Assembly: GCF_003366055.1 (NCBI RefSeq)
Contig: NZ_CP025544.1
Coordinates: 413,278 to 477,277, forward strand
Direction: 5' to 3'
Origin: Candidatus Chromulinivorax destructor
GTDB taxonomy: Bacteria; Babelota; Babeliae; Babelales; Chromulinivoraceae
Length of the DNA: 64,000 nucleotides
Part shown: one piece after another, positions 43,327 to 50,615 of the stretch
How positions within the stretch are numbered: the first letter of the stretch is position 1
Layout: every line of letters begins with the position of its first letter
Translations under genes and position numbers: made by a program
Notes under the pieces: model-generated
Databases searched by the model: none
What the model was told of the DNA's origin: nothing
The model's input: only the letters and a program-made list of their open reading frames with translations

Positions 43327-44316
43327 ATGCTCAACAAATATATCATGCTCACACTGCTCATATCTTTATCTAATTTTTTATGCACATCAGAAAAAAGTGC
43401 GCAGCAAATCTATACCAAAAAAAGAAAAGCTGATACTCAAACTGCAATCATAACTCCTGTCGATCAAGTTGTTCTTACCTGCGCACTAAAAGTTGTCGAT
43501 AACATAAGAAATAAAAAACCTCATACAAGCTATTACAACTCTCAACGATCTCGTAATCTGTATGATAGTTCATCAACAGAATCATTTAAACTCAGTCGCT
43601 CTAAGTTAAAAGATTTTTTAAATTGTCAGCGATGTTTTTTCATTGATCGAAAAAAAGGAACTGGGCATGTACCAGGCTATCCATTTAGTTTAAATAGTGC
43701 TGTTGACGCCCTTTTAAAAAAAGAATTTGATGAATATCGTCAAAAACAAGAAGCTCATCCTTATTGTATAGATAATAACATTAATGCAATTCCATTTCAG
43801 CACCCACTGCTAGAATCATGGAGAAATTCATTATATGAAGGAGTTCAAGCACAAATTAACGGAACAAATATTGTACTAACTGGTGGCATTGATGATCTGT
43901 GGATAAATCCAACAACCAATGAATTAATTGTTGTTGATTACAAAGCGACATCAAAAAAAGGAGACGTATCTCTTGATGCTGATTGGCAAGATGATTACAA
44001 ACAACAAATTGAAATCTACCAATGGCTATTACGCCAACAAATTGGTACAAATTTAGATTCTCAGTATACCATTTCTGATACAGCTTATTTTGTATATTGT
44101 AATGGAGATGCGCAAGCTGAACAATTTAGCAACCGCCTTAATTTTAAAGTATCTCTTTTGCCATATAAAGGTGATTGTTCATGGGTAGAGCCGGCAGTTA
44201 TAGCGGCGTATCATTGCTTACAATCAGAAAAAATTCCAGCTTCATCTTCATCGTGTGACCATTGCAAGCGATTTCAAGCAGTTAGCAACCATTTGGAAAA
44301 AGAAAAAAGCATCTAA
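43327..44316 (+). CDS. PD-(D/E)XK (RecB/Cas4-type) nuclease with N-terminal signal sequence
   Basis: 329 residues from the ATG at 43327 (ACAAGGAA upstream; the frame is open to 43291). Core of the nuclease: FKLSRSKLKDFLNCQRCFF, GGIDDLW (D189), ELIVVDYKAT (D204, K206) and QQIEIYQWLL (Q227), the order D...DxK...Q of RecB-type enzymes. Paired cysteines C100/C103 and C310/C313 bracket the domain, as in Fe-S-stabilised Cas4/AddB nucleases. Unexpectedly the protein begins MLNKYIMLTLLISLSNFLC, a good signal peptide or lipoprotein-like leader, suggesting export. No cas genes or CRISPR repeats are in the window. Confidence 0.75.
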   Translation: MLNKYIMLTLLISLSNFLCTSEKSAQQIYTKKRKADTQTAIITPVDQVVLTCALKVVDNIRNKKPHTSYYNSQRSRNLYDSSSTESFKLSRSKLKDFLNCQRCFFIDRKKGTGHVPGYPFSLNSAVDALLKKEFDEYRQKQEAHPYCIDNNINAIPFQHPLLESWRNSLYEGVQAQINGTNIVLTGGIDDLWINPTTNELIVVDYKATSKKGDVSLDADWQDDYKQQIEIYQWLLRQQIGTNLDSQYTISDTAYFVYCNGDAQAEQFSNRLNFKVSLLPYKGDCSWVEPAVIAAYHCLQSEKIPASSSSCDHCKRFQAVSNHLEKEKSI

Positions 44317-44324
44317 CTACTACA

Positions 44325-44523
44325 TTGCATGAACCAATTTTTGTTATAAACTTTGCCCTTCGTTTTCTATAAAAACTCCGGGGATTAGCAGGATGTGTAT
44401 ACCTAATTTACTTTTTTTTAGATAAAAAAACGTAAAGTGGCCGGCGCCTTCCATGCTTGCCAAGATGAGCTCAGCGATTTTGTAGGCCTGTATCTTAATT
44501 TTTAAATTTGATTCACACAGTCT
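44325..44523 (-). repeat. Dispersed MITE-like repeat, full copy 4 (inverted)
   Basis: TTGCATGAACCAATTTTTG ... AATTTTTAAATTTGATTCACACAGTC, with internal blocks CTTCGTTTTCTATAAAAACTCCGG, AAAAAACGTAAAGTGGCCGGCG and GAGCTCAGCGATTTTGTAGG. It accounts, with the following terminator, for the gap 44317-44624. Confidence 0.8.
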
Positions 44524-44524
44524 A

Positions 44525-44567
44525 GAAAAAAGAGATAGGAACTTGTGATAAGTTTCTATCTCTTTTA
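44525..44567. terminator. Bidirectional terminator
   Basis: AAAAGAGATAGGAACTT / AAGTTTCTATCTCTTTT, loop GTGAT, with A/T runs; between the repeat copy and the minus-strand gene ending at 44625. Confidence 0.75.
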
Positions 44568-44624
44568 TTACATGCTATTGAAAGTGATTTGTGTAAAATT
44601 ATTTACAACGTAATCTAATGTTTA

Positions 44625-44942
44625 TTACAAAGTTTCAATGTTATAACCATATTCCCATAAACTATCATGAACAATGAATTTTTTAAATTCTGGGAGCTCT
44701 TTAACCAGCTCTTCACTGCTATGTTTTTTTAAGTTAATAATAACAGCATCAACATCAACTGCTTCATGCAAGTAAAATGTCACTGCAATGTAATCTGTTA
44801 ATATATCACATGAATCAATTTCTAATCCAGATGCTTGTGCGTACTCATGTATAATTTTTTCGAGTCGCTCTTGTACTGAAATTTGCTCTAAAACTTGTTC
44901 AATAACTGGGCCAAACTCTAGTAAATACAATGGGTTTTTCAT
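44625..44942 (-). CDS. Y1 (IS200-type) transposase relative without catalytic residues
   Basis: A 105-residue protein that aligns over most of its length with the IS200-type transposase at 45378: VQERLEKIIHEYAQASGLEI with VKDRLEVLFRQCAEINEWTI, IINLKKHSSEELVKELPEF with VQFLKGGSSRFIRKEYPEL, and HDSLWEYGYNIETL with GDSFWSDGYFAETV. The HUH metal motif of the active enzyme (DHVHML) is DYIAVTF here, and the protein ends just before the helix that carries the catalytic Tyr. It is therefore a non-catalytic, intact-frame relative, either a domesticated DNA- or RNA-binding protein or a remnant. It lies 100 bases from a full copy of the dispersed repeat. Confidence 0.65.
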   Translation of the reverse strand: MKNPLYLLEFGPVIEQVLEQISVQERLEKIIHEYAQASGLEIDSCDILTDYIAVTFYLHEAVDVDAVIINLKKHSSEELVKELPEFKKFIVHDSLWEYGYNIETL

Positions 44943-45157
44943 ATGGTCTACATCTTTGTAATTAAAAAATAAAATTTTATATTTTTTAACAATAATTTTT
45001 TATTGTTATTGAAATTTATATAACTTCTTTATTATAATACCCTAAAAACAATCTTTTCTACATGAAAATTTTAAAATAGATTTCACTATTCTTTATGACG
45101 TATATATCAAATGATTTTTAATTTATATACATGAAAAGAAAGTTCTATAAAAAAATC

Positions 45158-45186
45158 TTGTATAAACAAGACTCATGCTATATAAT
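45158..45186 (+). promoter_or_regulatory. Promoter of tRNA-Arg
   Basis: TTGTAT, 17-base spacer, TATAAT ending 26 bases before the mature tRNA. The 269-base stretch 44943-45212 contains nothing else recognisable. Confidence 0.6.
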
Positions 45187-45212
45187 TATAAAGTAACATC
45201 GTTACTATTTGT

Positions 45213-45289
45213 GTGCTCGTAGCTCAGTTGGATAGAGCAACGGATTTCTAATCCGTAGGTCGCAGGTTCGAGCCCCGCCGGGCACACCA
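45213..45289 (+). tRNA. tRNA-Arg (anticodon UCU), CCA encoded
   Basis: Full cloverleaf: acceptor GTGCTCG / CGGGCAC, D arm GCTC...GAGC, anticodon stem ACGGA / TCCGT with loop TTTCTAA (anticodon TCT reads AGA/AGG), T arm GCAGG-TTCGAGC-CCCGC, discriminator A and encoded CCA. The 3' end reappears as a 13-base direct repeat at 47052, marking it as the likely integration point of the small island that follows. Confidence 0.95.
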
Positions 45290-45292
45290 TTT
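45280..45292 (+). repeat. Candidate attachment site, left (tRNA 3' end)
   Basis: GGGCACACCATTT at the end of the tRNA-Arg gene; the same 13 bases occur at 47052-47064. The 1.77-kb segment between them holds transposase genes and dps. Confidence 0.4.
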
Positions 45293-45303
45293 ATTACAAC
45301 CTT

Positions 45304-45340
45304 CCGGTTAAAAATTATCCTAGTGAAGCGCTCACCGGCT
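45304..45340. repeat. Imperfect hairpin at the end of the IS200-type element
   Basis: Nested inverted repeats CCGGT...ACCGG and GTGA-AGCGC-TCAC, 38 bases downstream of the transposase stop (minus strand). Elements of the IS200/IS605 family carry subterminal hairpins recognised by TnpA, so this is a plausible right end. Confidence 0.45.
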
Positions 45341-45377
45341 TAAAAGCAGGAATTTCACGATAATTTTGATTTTTTAT

Positions 45378-45728
45378 TTATTGATTTTGGATATAGTTAC
45401 GAATTTTATCTTCACTAACTCTTTCAACCGTTTCAGCAAAATATCCATCGCTCCAAAAACTATCTCCCCAAAGAAATTCTTCTAATTCTGGATATTCCTT
45501 TCTAATAAATCTACTAGAGCCCCCTTTTAAAAATTGGACGGTTCTACTTACACTTATACTTGGCTTTAAACCTATCAGCATATGCACATGATCTTCTTGA
45601 ATATTTAACTCTTCTATTGTCCATTCATTTATTTCTGCACATTGACGAAACAACACTTCCAGTCGATCTTTTACTTCGCCTGTCAAAATTTTTTTTCTAT
45701 ATTTTGGAATCCATACTAAATAATACAT
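45378..45728 (-). CDS. tnpA: IS200-type (Y1/HUH) transposase TnpA, 5' end shifted out of frame
   Basis: 116 residues with the full catalytic core: DHVHMLIG (HUH metal site), the conserved FLKGGSSRFIRKEYPEL and FLWGDSFWSDGYFAETV, and the C-terminal helix KIRNYIQNQ carrying the catalytic Tyr. The open frame begins within the first strand (MYYLVWIPKYRKK), so ~10 residues are missing. Just upstream, in another frame, lies ATGAAATATTCT (start at 45759) behind a strong AGGAAG; it is offset by one base from the main frame (31 bases between the two ATGs). The gene is thus either frameshifted and dead or read by frameshifting. TnpA of this family moves single strands without target duplication. Confidence 0.75.
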   Translation of the reverse strand: MYYLVWIPKYRKKILTGEVKDRLEVLFRQCAEINEWTIEELNIQEDHVHMLIGLKPSISVSRTVQFLKGGSSRFIRKEYPELEEFLWGDSFWSDGYFAETVERVSEDKIRNYIQNQ

Positions 45729-46068
45729 AAATAAATAAGTATTTTTTAGAATATTTCATAATTACTTCCTTTTTCATTTGTAAACATTATTCAATTTTAA
45801 TATTGCATGATACTTCTAATCAAAATTAATGCTTTTGAAAAAATATAAATTGCTGCAATTACAATAAAATAGATTTCTCATATCATGAGTTTTTTATAGT
45901 TTTATGAGGTTGTTGGTATTCTCTTTGAAATTTATTATGAGTTTTCTTTGTTATTATTATTATGTTTTGTTTTTATTGTAAACTATTGCTTTTAAACTCA
46001 TCTATCTGTCATCATAAGTTGTAATGTGTTGCAAAATTAAGTTTTTAAACTATACGGAATTATTTTAT

Positions 46069-46530
46069 ATGAAACAGAAACAACAAGAATTCATTGCTGG
46101 TTACTTAAATAAATTATTAGCAAATACATCAGTACTTTTAATTCAGACATTAAATTATCATTGGAATGTTACAGGAAAAGAATTTCACGATTATCATTTA
46201 TTATTTGATAAGCAATACAATGAGTTGTTTGGTTATTTAGATCTTTTAGCAGAAAGAGTAAGAGTTGTTGAGGGTGTTGCATTAGGTTCAATGGATGCCA
46301 TGATCAAAGTAGCAACATTAAAAGAAGATAAAGGTGAGATTCCTGCACCAAATCAAATGATTAGAAGATTATTTGAGCAGTATGAGTATCAAGTTGCTGA
46401 GTATCGTGATGCAATTAAAGCTTTACAAGCAGATACAGATGATTTTGGTTCGATTAACATGCTAGAAGATTTGCTTATGAAGCATGAAAAAACAGTTTGG
46501 ATGTTAAGATCTTTATTGGACAAACAATAG
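46069..46530 (+). CDS. dps: Dps-family ferritin-like protein
   Basis: 153 residues from the ATG at 46069 (an upstream in-frame ATG at 46024 adds a non-conserved leader). It is a four-helix ferritin-like protein with the Dps ferroxidase residues in helices A and B: LNYHWNVTGKEFHDYHLLFDKQYNELFGYLDLLAERVR (split here by description: HWNVTG, then D and E of FDKQYNELFGYLDLLAER). Dps dodecamers oxidise and store iron and protect DNA from peroxide. It lies inside the segment between the tRNA and its 3'-end repeat, and its coding strand is poorer in C than neighbouring genes, both hints of acquisition. A strong terminator follows. Confidence 0.85.
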   Translation: MKQKQQEFIAGYLNKLLANTSVLLIQTLNYHWNVTGKEFHDYHLLFDKQYNELFGYLDLLAERVRVVEGVALGSMDAMIKVATLKEDKGEIPAPNQMIRRLFEQYEYQVAEYRDAIKALQADTDDFGSINMLEDLLMKHEKTVWMLRSLLDKQ

Positions 46531-46557
46531 ACCTTATGCGTAATTCAAGTAAATTTT

Positions 46558-46603
46558 AAAAACTGATAAAACAGATTAAGAAAGTCTGTTTTATCAGTTT
46601 TTT
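46558..46603 (+). terminator. Terminator of dps
   Basis: AAAACTGATAAAACAGA / TCTGTTTTATCAGTTTT stem, loop TTAAGAAAG, then TT. Confidence 0.85.
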
Positions 46604-46607
46604 ATGC

Positions 46608-46890
46608 TGGATTTTGTAGTCTAAAATTCAATAATGCACCCACTTTTCTAAATACTTGATTGTACGATTTAGACGAACTTCTGTATGTGTTCTTCAATAT
46701 TTTAAATTTTTTCATTCGCGAAAAAACATTTTTCAACAATTATTCTAAGTTTACTATGCCGATGATTAAATTGCTTTAATAAATGATTTAGCGCTTTTCC
46801 ATTTGACTTTTTATAAGGAATAATCTGTTTTTCAGGGTTACCTGCAGGCAATCCTTGATATCCTAAGTCTAATCGATGTACAACAAGCCA
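46608..46890 (-). pseudogene. Remnant of a DDE transposase (IS5-like, DDE_Tnp_4 type)
   Basis: Read on the minus strand from 46890, the sequence translates to HRLDLGYQGLPAGNPEKQ, then IIPYKKSNGKALN and RHSKLRIIVEKCFF. It continues in another frame as MKKFKILKNTYRSSSKSYN and VFRKVGALLNFRLQNP. This is the C-terminal part of a DDE_Tnp_4 transposase (DLGYQG carries a catalytic Asp, RIIVE the Glu) with a frameshift and no N-terminus. It is a dead remnant of an insertion sequence. Confidence 0.7.
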
Positions 46891-47051
46891 TTAAAATTGC
46901 AAATGACCAACTTACACAGAAATAACGCGAAATAGATGAAATATATGCAGAAAAAATTATCAGTTATTTAAATTATGGCGCGCCGATACGAATTGTTTAA
47001 TTGCAAACATCGTGCCGGCGTCTATAATTAAGTTGCGGAAATAGTCCGATA
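46891..47051. other. Non-coding remainder of the tRNA-Arg island
   Basis: Between the transposase remnant and the 13-base repeat. It includes short open stretches (for example QQAIKIANDQLTQ and REIDEIYAEKIISYLNYG on the plus strand) broken by stops, which look like debris of a gene I cannot identify. It contains GGCGCGCC and GTGCCGGCG, unusually G/C-rich for this window. Confidence 0.35.
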
Positions 47052-47064
47052 GGGCACACCATTT
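47052..47064 (+). repeat. Candidate attachment site, right (copy of tRNA-Arg 3' end)
   Basis: GGGCACACCATTT, identical to 45280-45292, including the CCA end of the tRNA. Sequence on either side differs. The following bases to 47216 are A/T-rich with no recognisable feature. Confidence 0.4.
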
Positions 47065-47216
47065 CTTAATTTTTCATAAAATTAATCATTTTTTAAAATA
47101 CTGGTTTAATCTCTAAATCAATGTCTCAATCTTTATAAAAATATTTCTAAGTTAGAATATCAATAACTCTTGATTTTTAACTAAATTTACCTCTTTAAAC
47201 ATTTTGTAAACATTAA

Positions 47217-48107
47217 CTACGAATCAAATTTAACTGTAGATAACCGACCTTGCATTAATCTTGAAGCTTGAAAATCTAATTTTAAAGAGTGTTCACACTG
47301 TTTTTCTTTTTTATGCATTCGTCTTTTTTTTGACTGTGTTAATAATCGCAATTCTTTATTTACTTTAATATCTGTAATATGGACGCTACAAGTATCTTTC
47401 CATAATTTTTGATGTTTATATTTTTGCAAATTTTGCCAAGATAAATAACCTTGGTCATAAAGTAAATTATTTTTATAATATTCCTTACCTAAAAAAGCCT
47501 GATCTATAATCATCTCAAAACAAACAGGACAAGAAATTGCTTTTGCTGCAGTAGAATCTGCTTCATATTCATATTCAAAAGCTTTTTTTTCAGTTGGTTT
47601 ATTAAAAATTAACAGCCCTTCTTGCTTATGCTGTAACACATGAGTTAATTCATGTATCAATATAAATATTCTTTCAGAAGGAACATGTGTAAACAATGAT
47701 GGAAAAACTTCAATACGACGATAAATAGCATTATAATGAGCTGTTTTATCAAGATCACTATTTTCCATCCACAATTCGACTTCTTCAGGAATATCCATCA
47801 TAATTTTAAGTTGATTAAAAGTAGCAATCATATCTGGTATCAAATTATATTTGACAAGATATTCTCCTTGATCAACAAGTACATGTTCTTGTCCAATCAA
47901 TGAATTAAATGGTATAAACTGAGGGCCTACTCCATAATCTTCAATTTCAACATACAAATCTTCTATGCTTCGATCAGGATGATTTTGATGAAATGTTATA
48001 ACAACTTCTTTAATCTCCTCTTCTCTTGTTTTTTCAAATCGCGCAGCTTGCGTGATTACATTATGACTAAGCAAAATAGAAAAAATAATAATTAATTTTA
48101 AATTCAT
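47217..48107 (-). CDS. Secreted zinc metallopeptidase (HExxH)
   Basis: 296 residues from the ATG at 48107 (a TTG two codons earlier is also open). Signal peptide MNLKLIIIFSILLSHNVITQAA, then a zincin core: LIHELTHVLQHKQEG with the HExxH site and, downstream, EYEYEADSTAAK giving the third ligand Glu as in gluzincins. Two CxxC-like cysteines (CPVC) follow. The last 70 residues are basic. It lies just downstream of the DUF2207 and LemA genes in the same direction, an arrangement often seen with membrane-stress peptidases, so the three may act together. Confidence 0.75.
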   Translation of the reverse strand: MNLKLIIIFSILLSHNVITQAARFEKTREEEIKEVVITFHQNHPDRSIEDLYVEIEDYGVGPQFIPFNSLIGQEHVLVDQGEYLVKYNLIPDMIATFNQLKIMMDIPEEVELWMENSDLDKTAHYNAIYRRIEVFPSLFTHVPSERIFILIHELTHVLQHKQEGLLIFNKPTEKKAFEYEYEADSTAAKAISCPVCFEMIIDQAFLGKEYYKNNLLYDQGYLSWQNLQKYKHQKLWKDTCSVHITDIKVNKELRLLTQSKKRRMHKKEKQCEHSLKLDFQASRLMQGRLSTVKFDS

Positions 48108-48139
48108 TCTCAATTTCTTTCTTAATTAAAATACATAAT

Positions 48140-49870
48140 TTACCAACCACCACCACCTCCGCCACCGCCTCCTCCTCCAGATCTTCCCTGTCCATTTGAT
48201 CCAGAAGCTTTTCCTGGTGCTGTTGAAGATGCACTTATTGCTCTTGAAAATCCTTGTGTGAAATTAGAACCAAAGTGATTTGCTTTAAACATTCTTCCAC
48301 GATACCAAACCGGCATATAATTTGCTTCACCTTGCTTTCCAATTTTTTTAAATAAGCTTGAAAACTGAGCTGTCCATTGTTTTTCAATTCCAAGAGCAAT
48401 TGCGTAAGGTAAATATTTTTCATATAATTCAGGCGTTCTTATTGGTGGAGTTCCAATAAGATTTATACGTTCAACTTCAGAAACCATGAGATATTGTTTA
48501 AAACCATCAATTGCATCTTGTTTTTTTCTTCCTGCAGCAGTATAAATTTTAAATGGACCGTCAGTGAAAATTTTAAAAAAGAACATAAGCACAATTGTTG
48601 GGACTATGTCTTCTACCAAGCTCATCGAATCATAGAAAAATAAAAAAACAATTCCCACTAAGGCTAAGCAGGTCAATACAGATCTCCATGAAATAACAGT
48701 AAGCGTTGTAATATATGCATTATGATGCGGAGCTATATTTTTTTGGCATACCTTTAAAGCTTTTGCAATTTTAGGATTATATTCTTTTGATATAATTAAT
48801 TTTTCTTTTTTACCAAACAATGCTACAAGCAATGACAAGTGATATGTATTTATTTTTGTAGAAACACGCAAATTATCTAAAGATTCTTTACGTTTTAACG
48901 TATAAGTTCCGCTTGCAAATAATTTGGGTGCATTATAGGTAATCGTAATAAAATTATGAACCGCTAAATCAATAATATCAGCAGATAGCAATAAAGGATT
49001 AAACTTCATGTTAGTCATAAAACCAATACTACTAGGTGTCATGTCTACAGGAGGATAGTAGAGTGGAATGACTAAACCCGGCTTATTTTTATGTTTTAAT
49101 GTAATAACTGCTAGAAGCAAAAGGTACAACAAAAAAAGTAATAATATCCCTATTACTAACAAGATAATATTATCACTCAGCATCCAATATATTTTTTGAT
49201 TCCATGACGGCTCTTTAACAAATCCTTTAGGAAATGTAACAACAATCGTTAATCCTTGAAATGGATGTAGTCCATTTATCGTAGAAAAATCAATAGAATT
49301 ACCTTGGATACGATAATCATAATTTTCACCTTGCTGCCCATCATATCCAGTATATGCTTGAACGCTTATGGTGTCAGCTAAAATATTATAAGGTAAAAAT
49401 ACAGTTGCTTGTGCTTTATCTATTGGCAAGCGCCATCCACAACCAGTCACATTCCAATACAACTCATCATGATTCATAAAAAAACCAAGCTGACGAGCTG
49501 TTTTGTAGGTAATAACGTACGTATGCCTACCCATCGGTATTTTTATATTTTTATCTCCAATATATATCTTTACACCATTTAAAATTCGCTCTGTAGTATA
49601 TGTAGTCAAATAACCATTATGCGTAATTGATTGTATATTAAAATCAACATTATGCTTGATTCCATATGAGTCATAATATTTTGTAGGAAATTCTCGCACC
49701 AGCCCATGGACAATTTTTTCATTTTCACTGATACATTCTATACATTCTTGTACGGTTAAAGTTGCATCATCATGAACAATAATATCACTTTTAAATGAAG
49801 TAATACGCTCAATAGCATCTACAAATGTACAAGTTACTAGAAACAAAATTAAAGCGCGGCATGATAACAT
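48140..49870 (-). CDS. DUF2207 membrane protein with Gly-rich tail
   Basis: A 576-residue predicted membrane protein of the DUF2207 family: signal peptide, an N-terminal extracytoplasmic beta domain (ITSFKSDIIVHDDATLTVQE... with the typical GLVREFPTKYYDSYG segment), a membrane segment near residue 240, a second helical pair near 400-430, and the hallmark C-terminal run of eleven Gly ending in Trp. The family is functionally undefined but regularly accompanies LemA, as here (12 bases downstream of it). AAGGATTTTAA precedes the ATG. Confidence 0.82.
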   Translation of the reverse strand: MLSCRALILFLVTCTFVDAIERITSFKSDIIVHDDATLTVQECIECISENEKIVHGLVREFPTKYYDSYGIKHNVDFNIQSITHNGYLTTYTTERILNGVKIYIGDKNIKIPMGRHTYVITYKTARQLGFFMNHDELYWNVTGCGWRLPIDKAQATVFLPYNILADTISVQAYTGYDGQQGENYDYRIQGNSIDFSTINGLHPFQGLTIVVTFPKGFVKEPSWNQKIYWMLSDNIILLVIGILLLFLLYLLLLAVITLKHKNKPGLVIPLYYPPVDMTPSSIGFMTNMKFNPLLLSADIIDLAVHNFITITYNAPKLFASGTYTLKRKESLDNLRVSTKINTYHLSLLVALFGKKEKLIISKEYNPKIAKALKVCQKNIAPHHNAYITTLTVISWRSVLTCLALVGIVFLFFYDSMSLVEDIVPTIVLMFFFKIFTDGPFKIYTAAGRKKQDAIDGFKQYLMVSEVERINLIGTPPIRTPELYEKYLPYAIALGIEKQWTAQFSSLFKKIGKQGEANYMPVWYRGRMFKANHFGSNFTQGFSRAISASSTAPGKASGSNGQGRSGGGGGGGGGGGW

Positions 49871-49882
49871 TTAAAATCCTTA

Positions 49883-50437
49883 CTAAAATTTTATATGAGG
49901 AGAGTTACGCTCTTCTGTTTGCATAACTTCAAAGTAAGAAAGAGGCTCAAATTTAAAAATACCTGCAATTATATTTGAAGGAAACTGAACTCTTGCAATA
50001 CTATAATTGCGAACTGCTCCATTGTAATAACGACGAGCTAATTGTAATTCATCTTCAACGCTACTTACATCTTTTTGCAATGCCAAAAAATTTTCATTTG
50101 CTTTAAGATTTGGATACTGTTCAGCTAACGCAAATAATTTTGTAAGAGAAGCTGTAAGAGCTCCCTCAGCTTTTTCTTTTTGATCAATTTTCATTGCACC
50201 CATACAAGCTGCCCGAGCCGTAACAATATCATTAATAATATTTTTTTCATGTATTGTATACTCTTTAACAACTGCTACTAAATTTGAAATCAAATCATAA
50301 CGACGCTTAAGTTGTACATCAATCCCACTCCATGCTTCTTCAGCTAATGATTTGCTAGAAGTTAATCGATTAAAACTTGTAACAACCCAAACTAATAAAA
50401 CAAATGAAACCGCACCCAAACCAATTAAATACACCAT
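49883..50437 (-). CDS. lemA: LemA family protein
   Basis: A 184-residue protein: one N-terminal membrane anchor (LIGLGAVSFVLLVWVVTSFN), then the LemA helical domain (EEAWSGIDVQLKRRYDLISNLV, YPNLKANENFLALQ, ARRYYNGAVRNYSIARVQFPSNIIAGIFKFEPLSYFE). LemA proteins face the periplasm; their role is unclear, but they co-occur with DUF2207 and membrane peptidases. AAAGGATTAAGC precedes the ATG. It is first in the LemA-DUF2207-peptidase cluster. Confidence 0.92.
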   Translation of the reverse strand: MVYLIGLGAVSFVLLVWVVTSFNRLTSSKSLAEEAWSGIDVQLKRRYDLISNLVAVVKEYTIHEKNIINDIVTARAACMGAMKIDQKEKAEGALTASLTKLFALAEQYPNLKANENFLALQKDVSSVEDELQLARRYYNGAVRNYSIARVQFPSNIIAGIFKFEPLSYFEVMQTEERNSPHIKF

Positions 50438-50615
50438 GCTTAATCCTTTGATTTATACAAATAGATACTTTTAGTGTACATAATAACAGCTCTCATAGAA
50501 TATTTGTAAGATTTTTATAAATATAATCCGATTGTACCATACACTTTTAAAACAACTTGAAGATCCAATCATCTCAAGCTATAATTGCGCCATTGCTTTA
50601 AAAACTATATTTAAA

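Noticed and set aside
46890..47050. Small gene suggested by IKIANDQLTQ / REIDEIYAEKIISYLNYG
   Set aside because: The stretch is interrupted by stops and has no start or ribosome site; listed only as debris.
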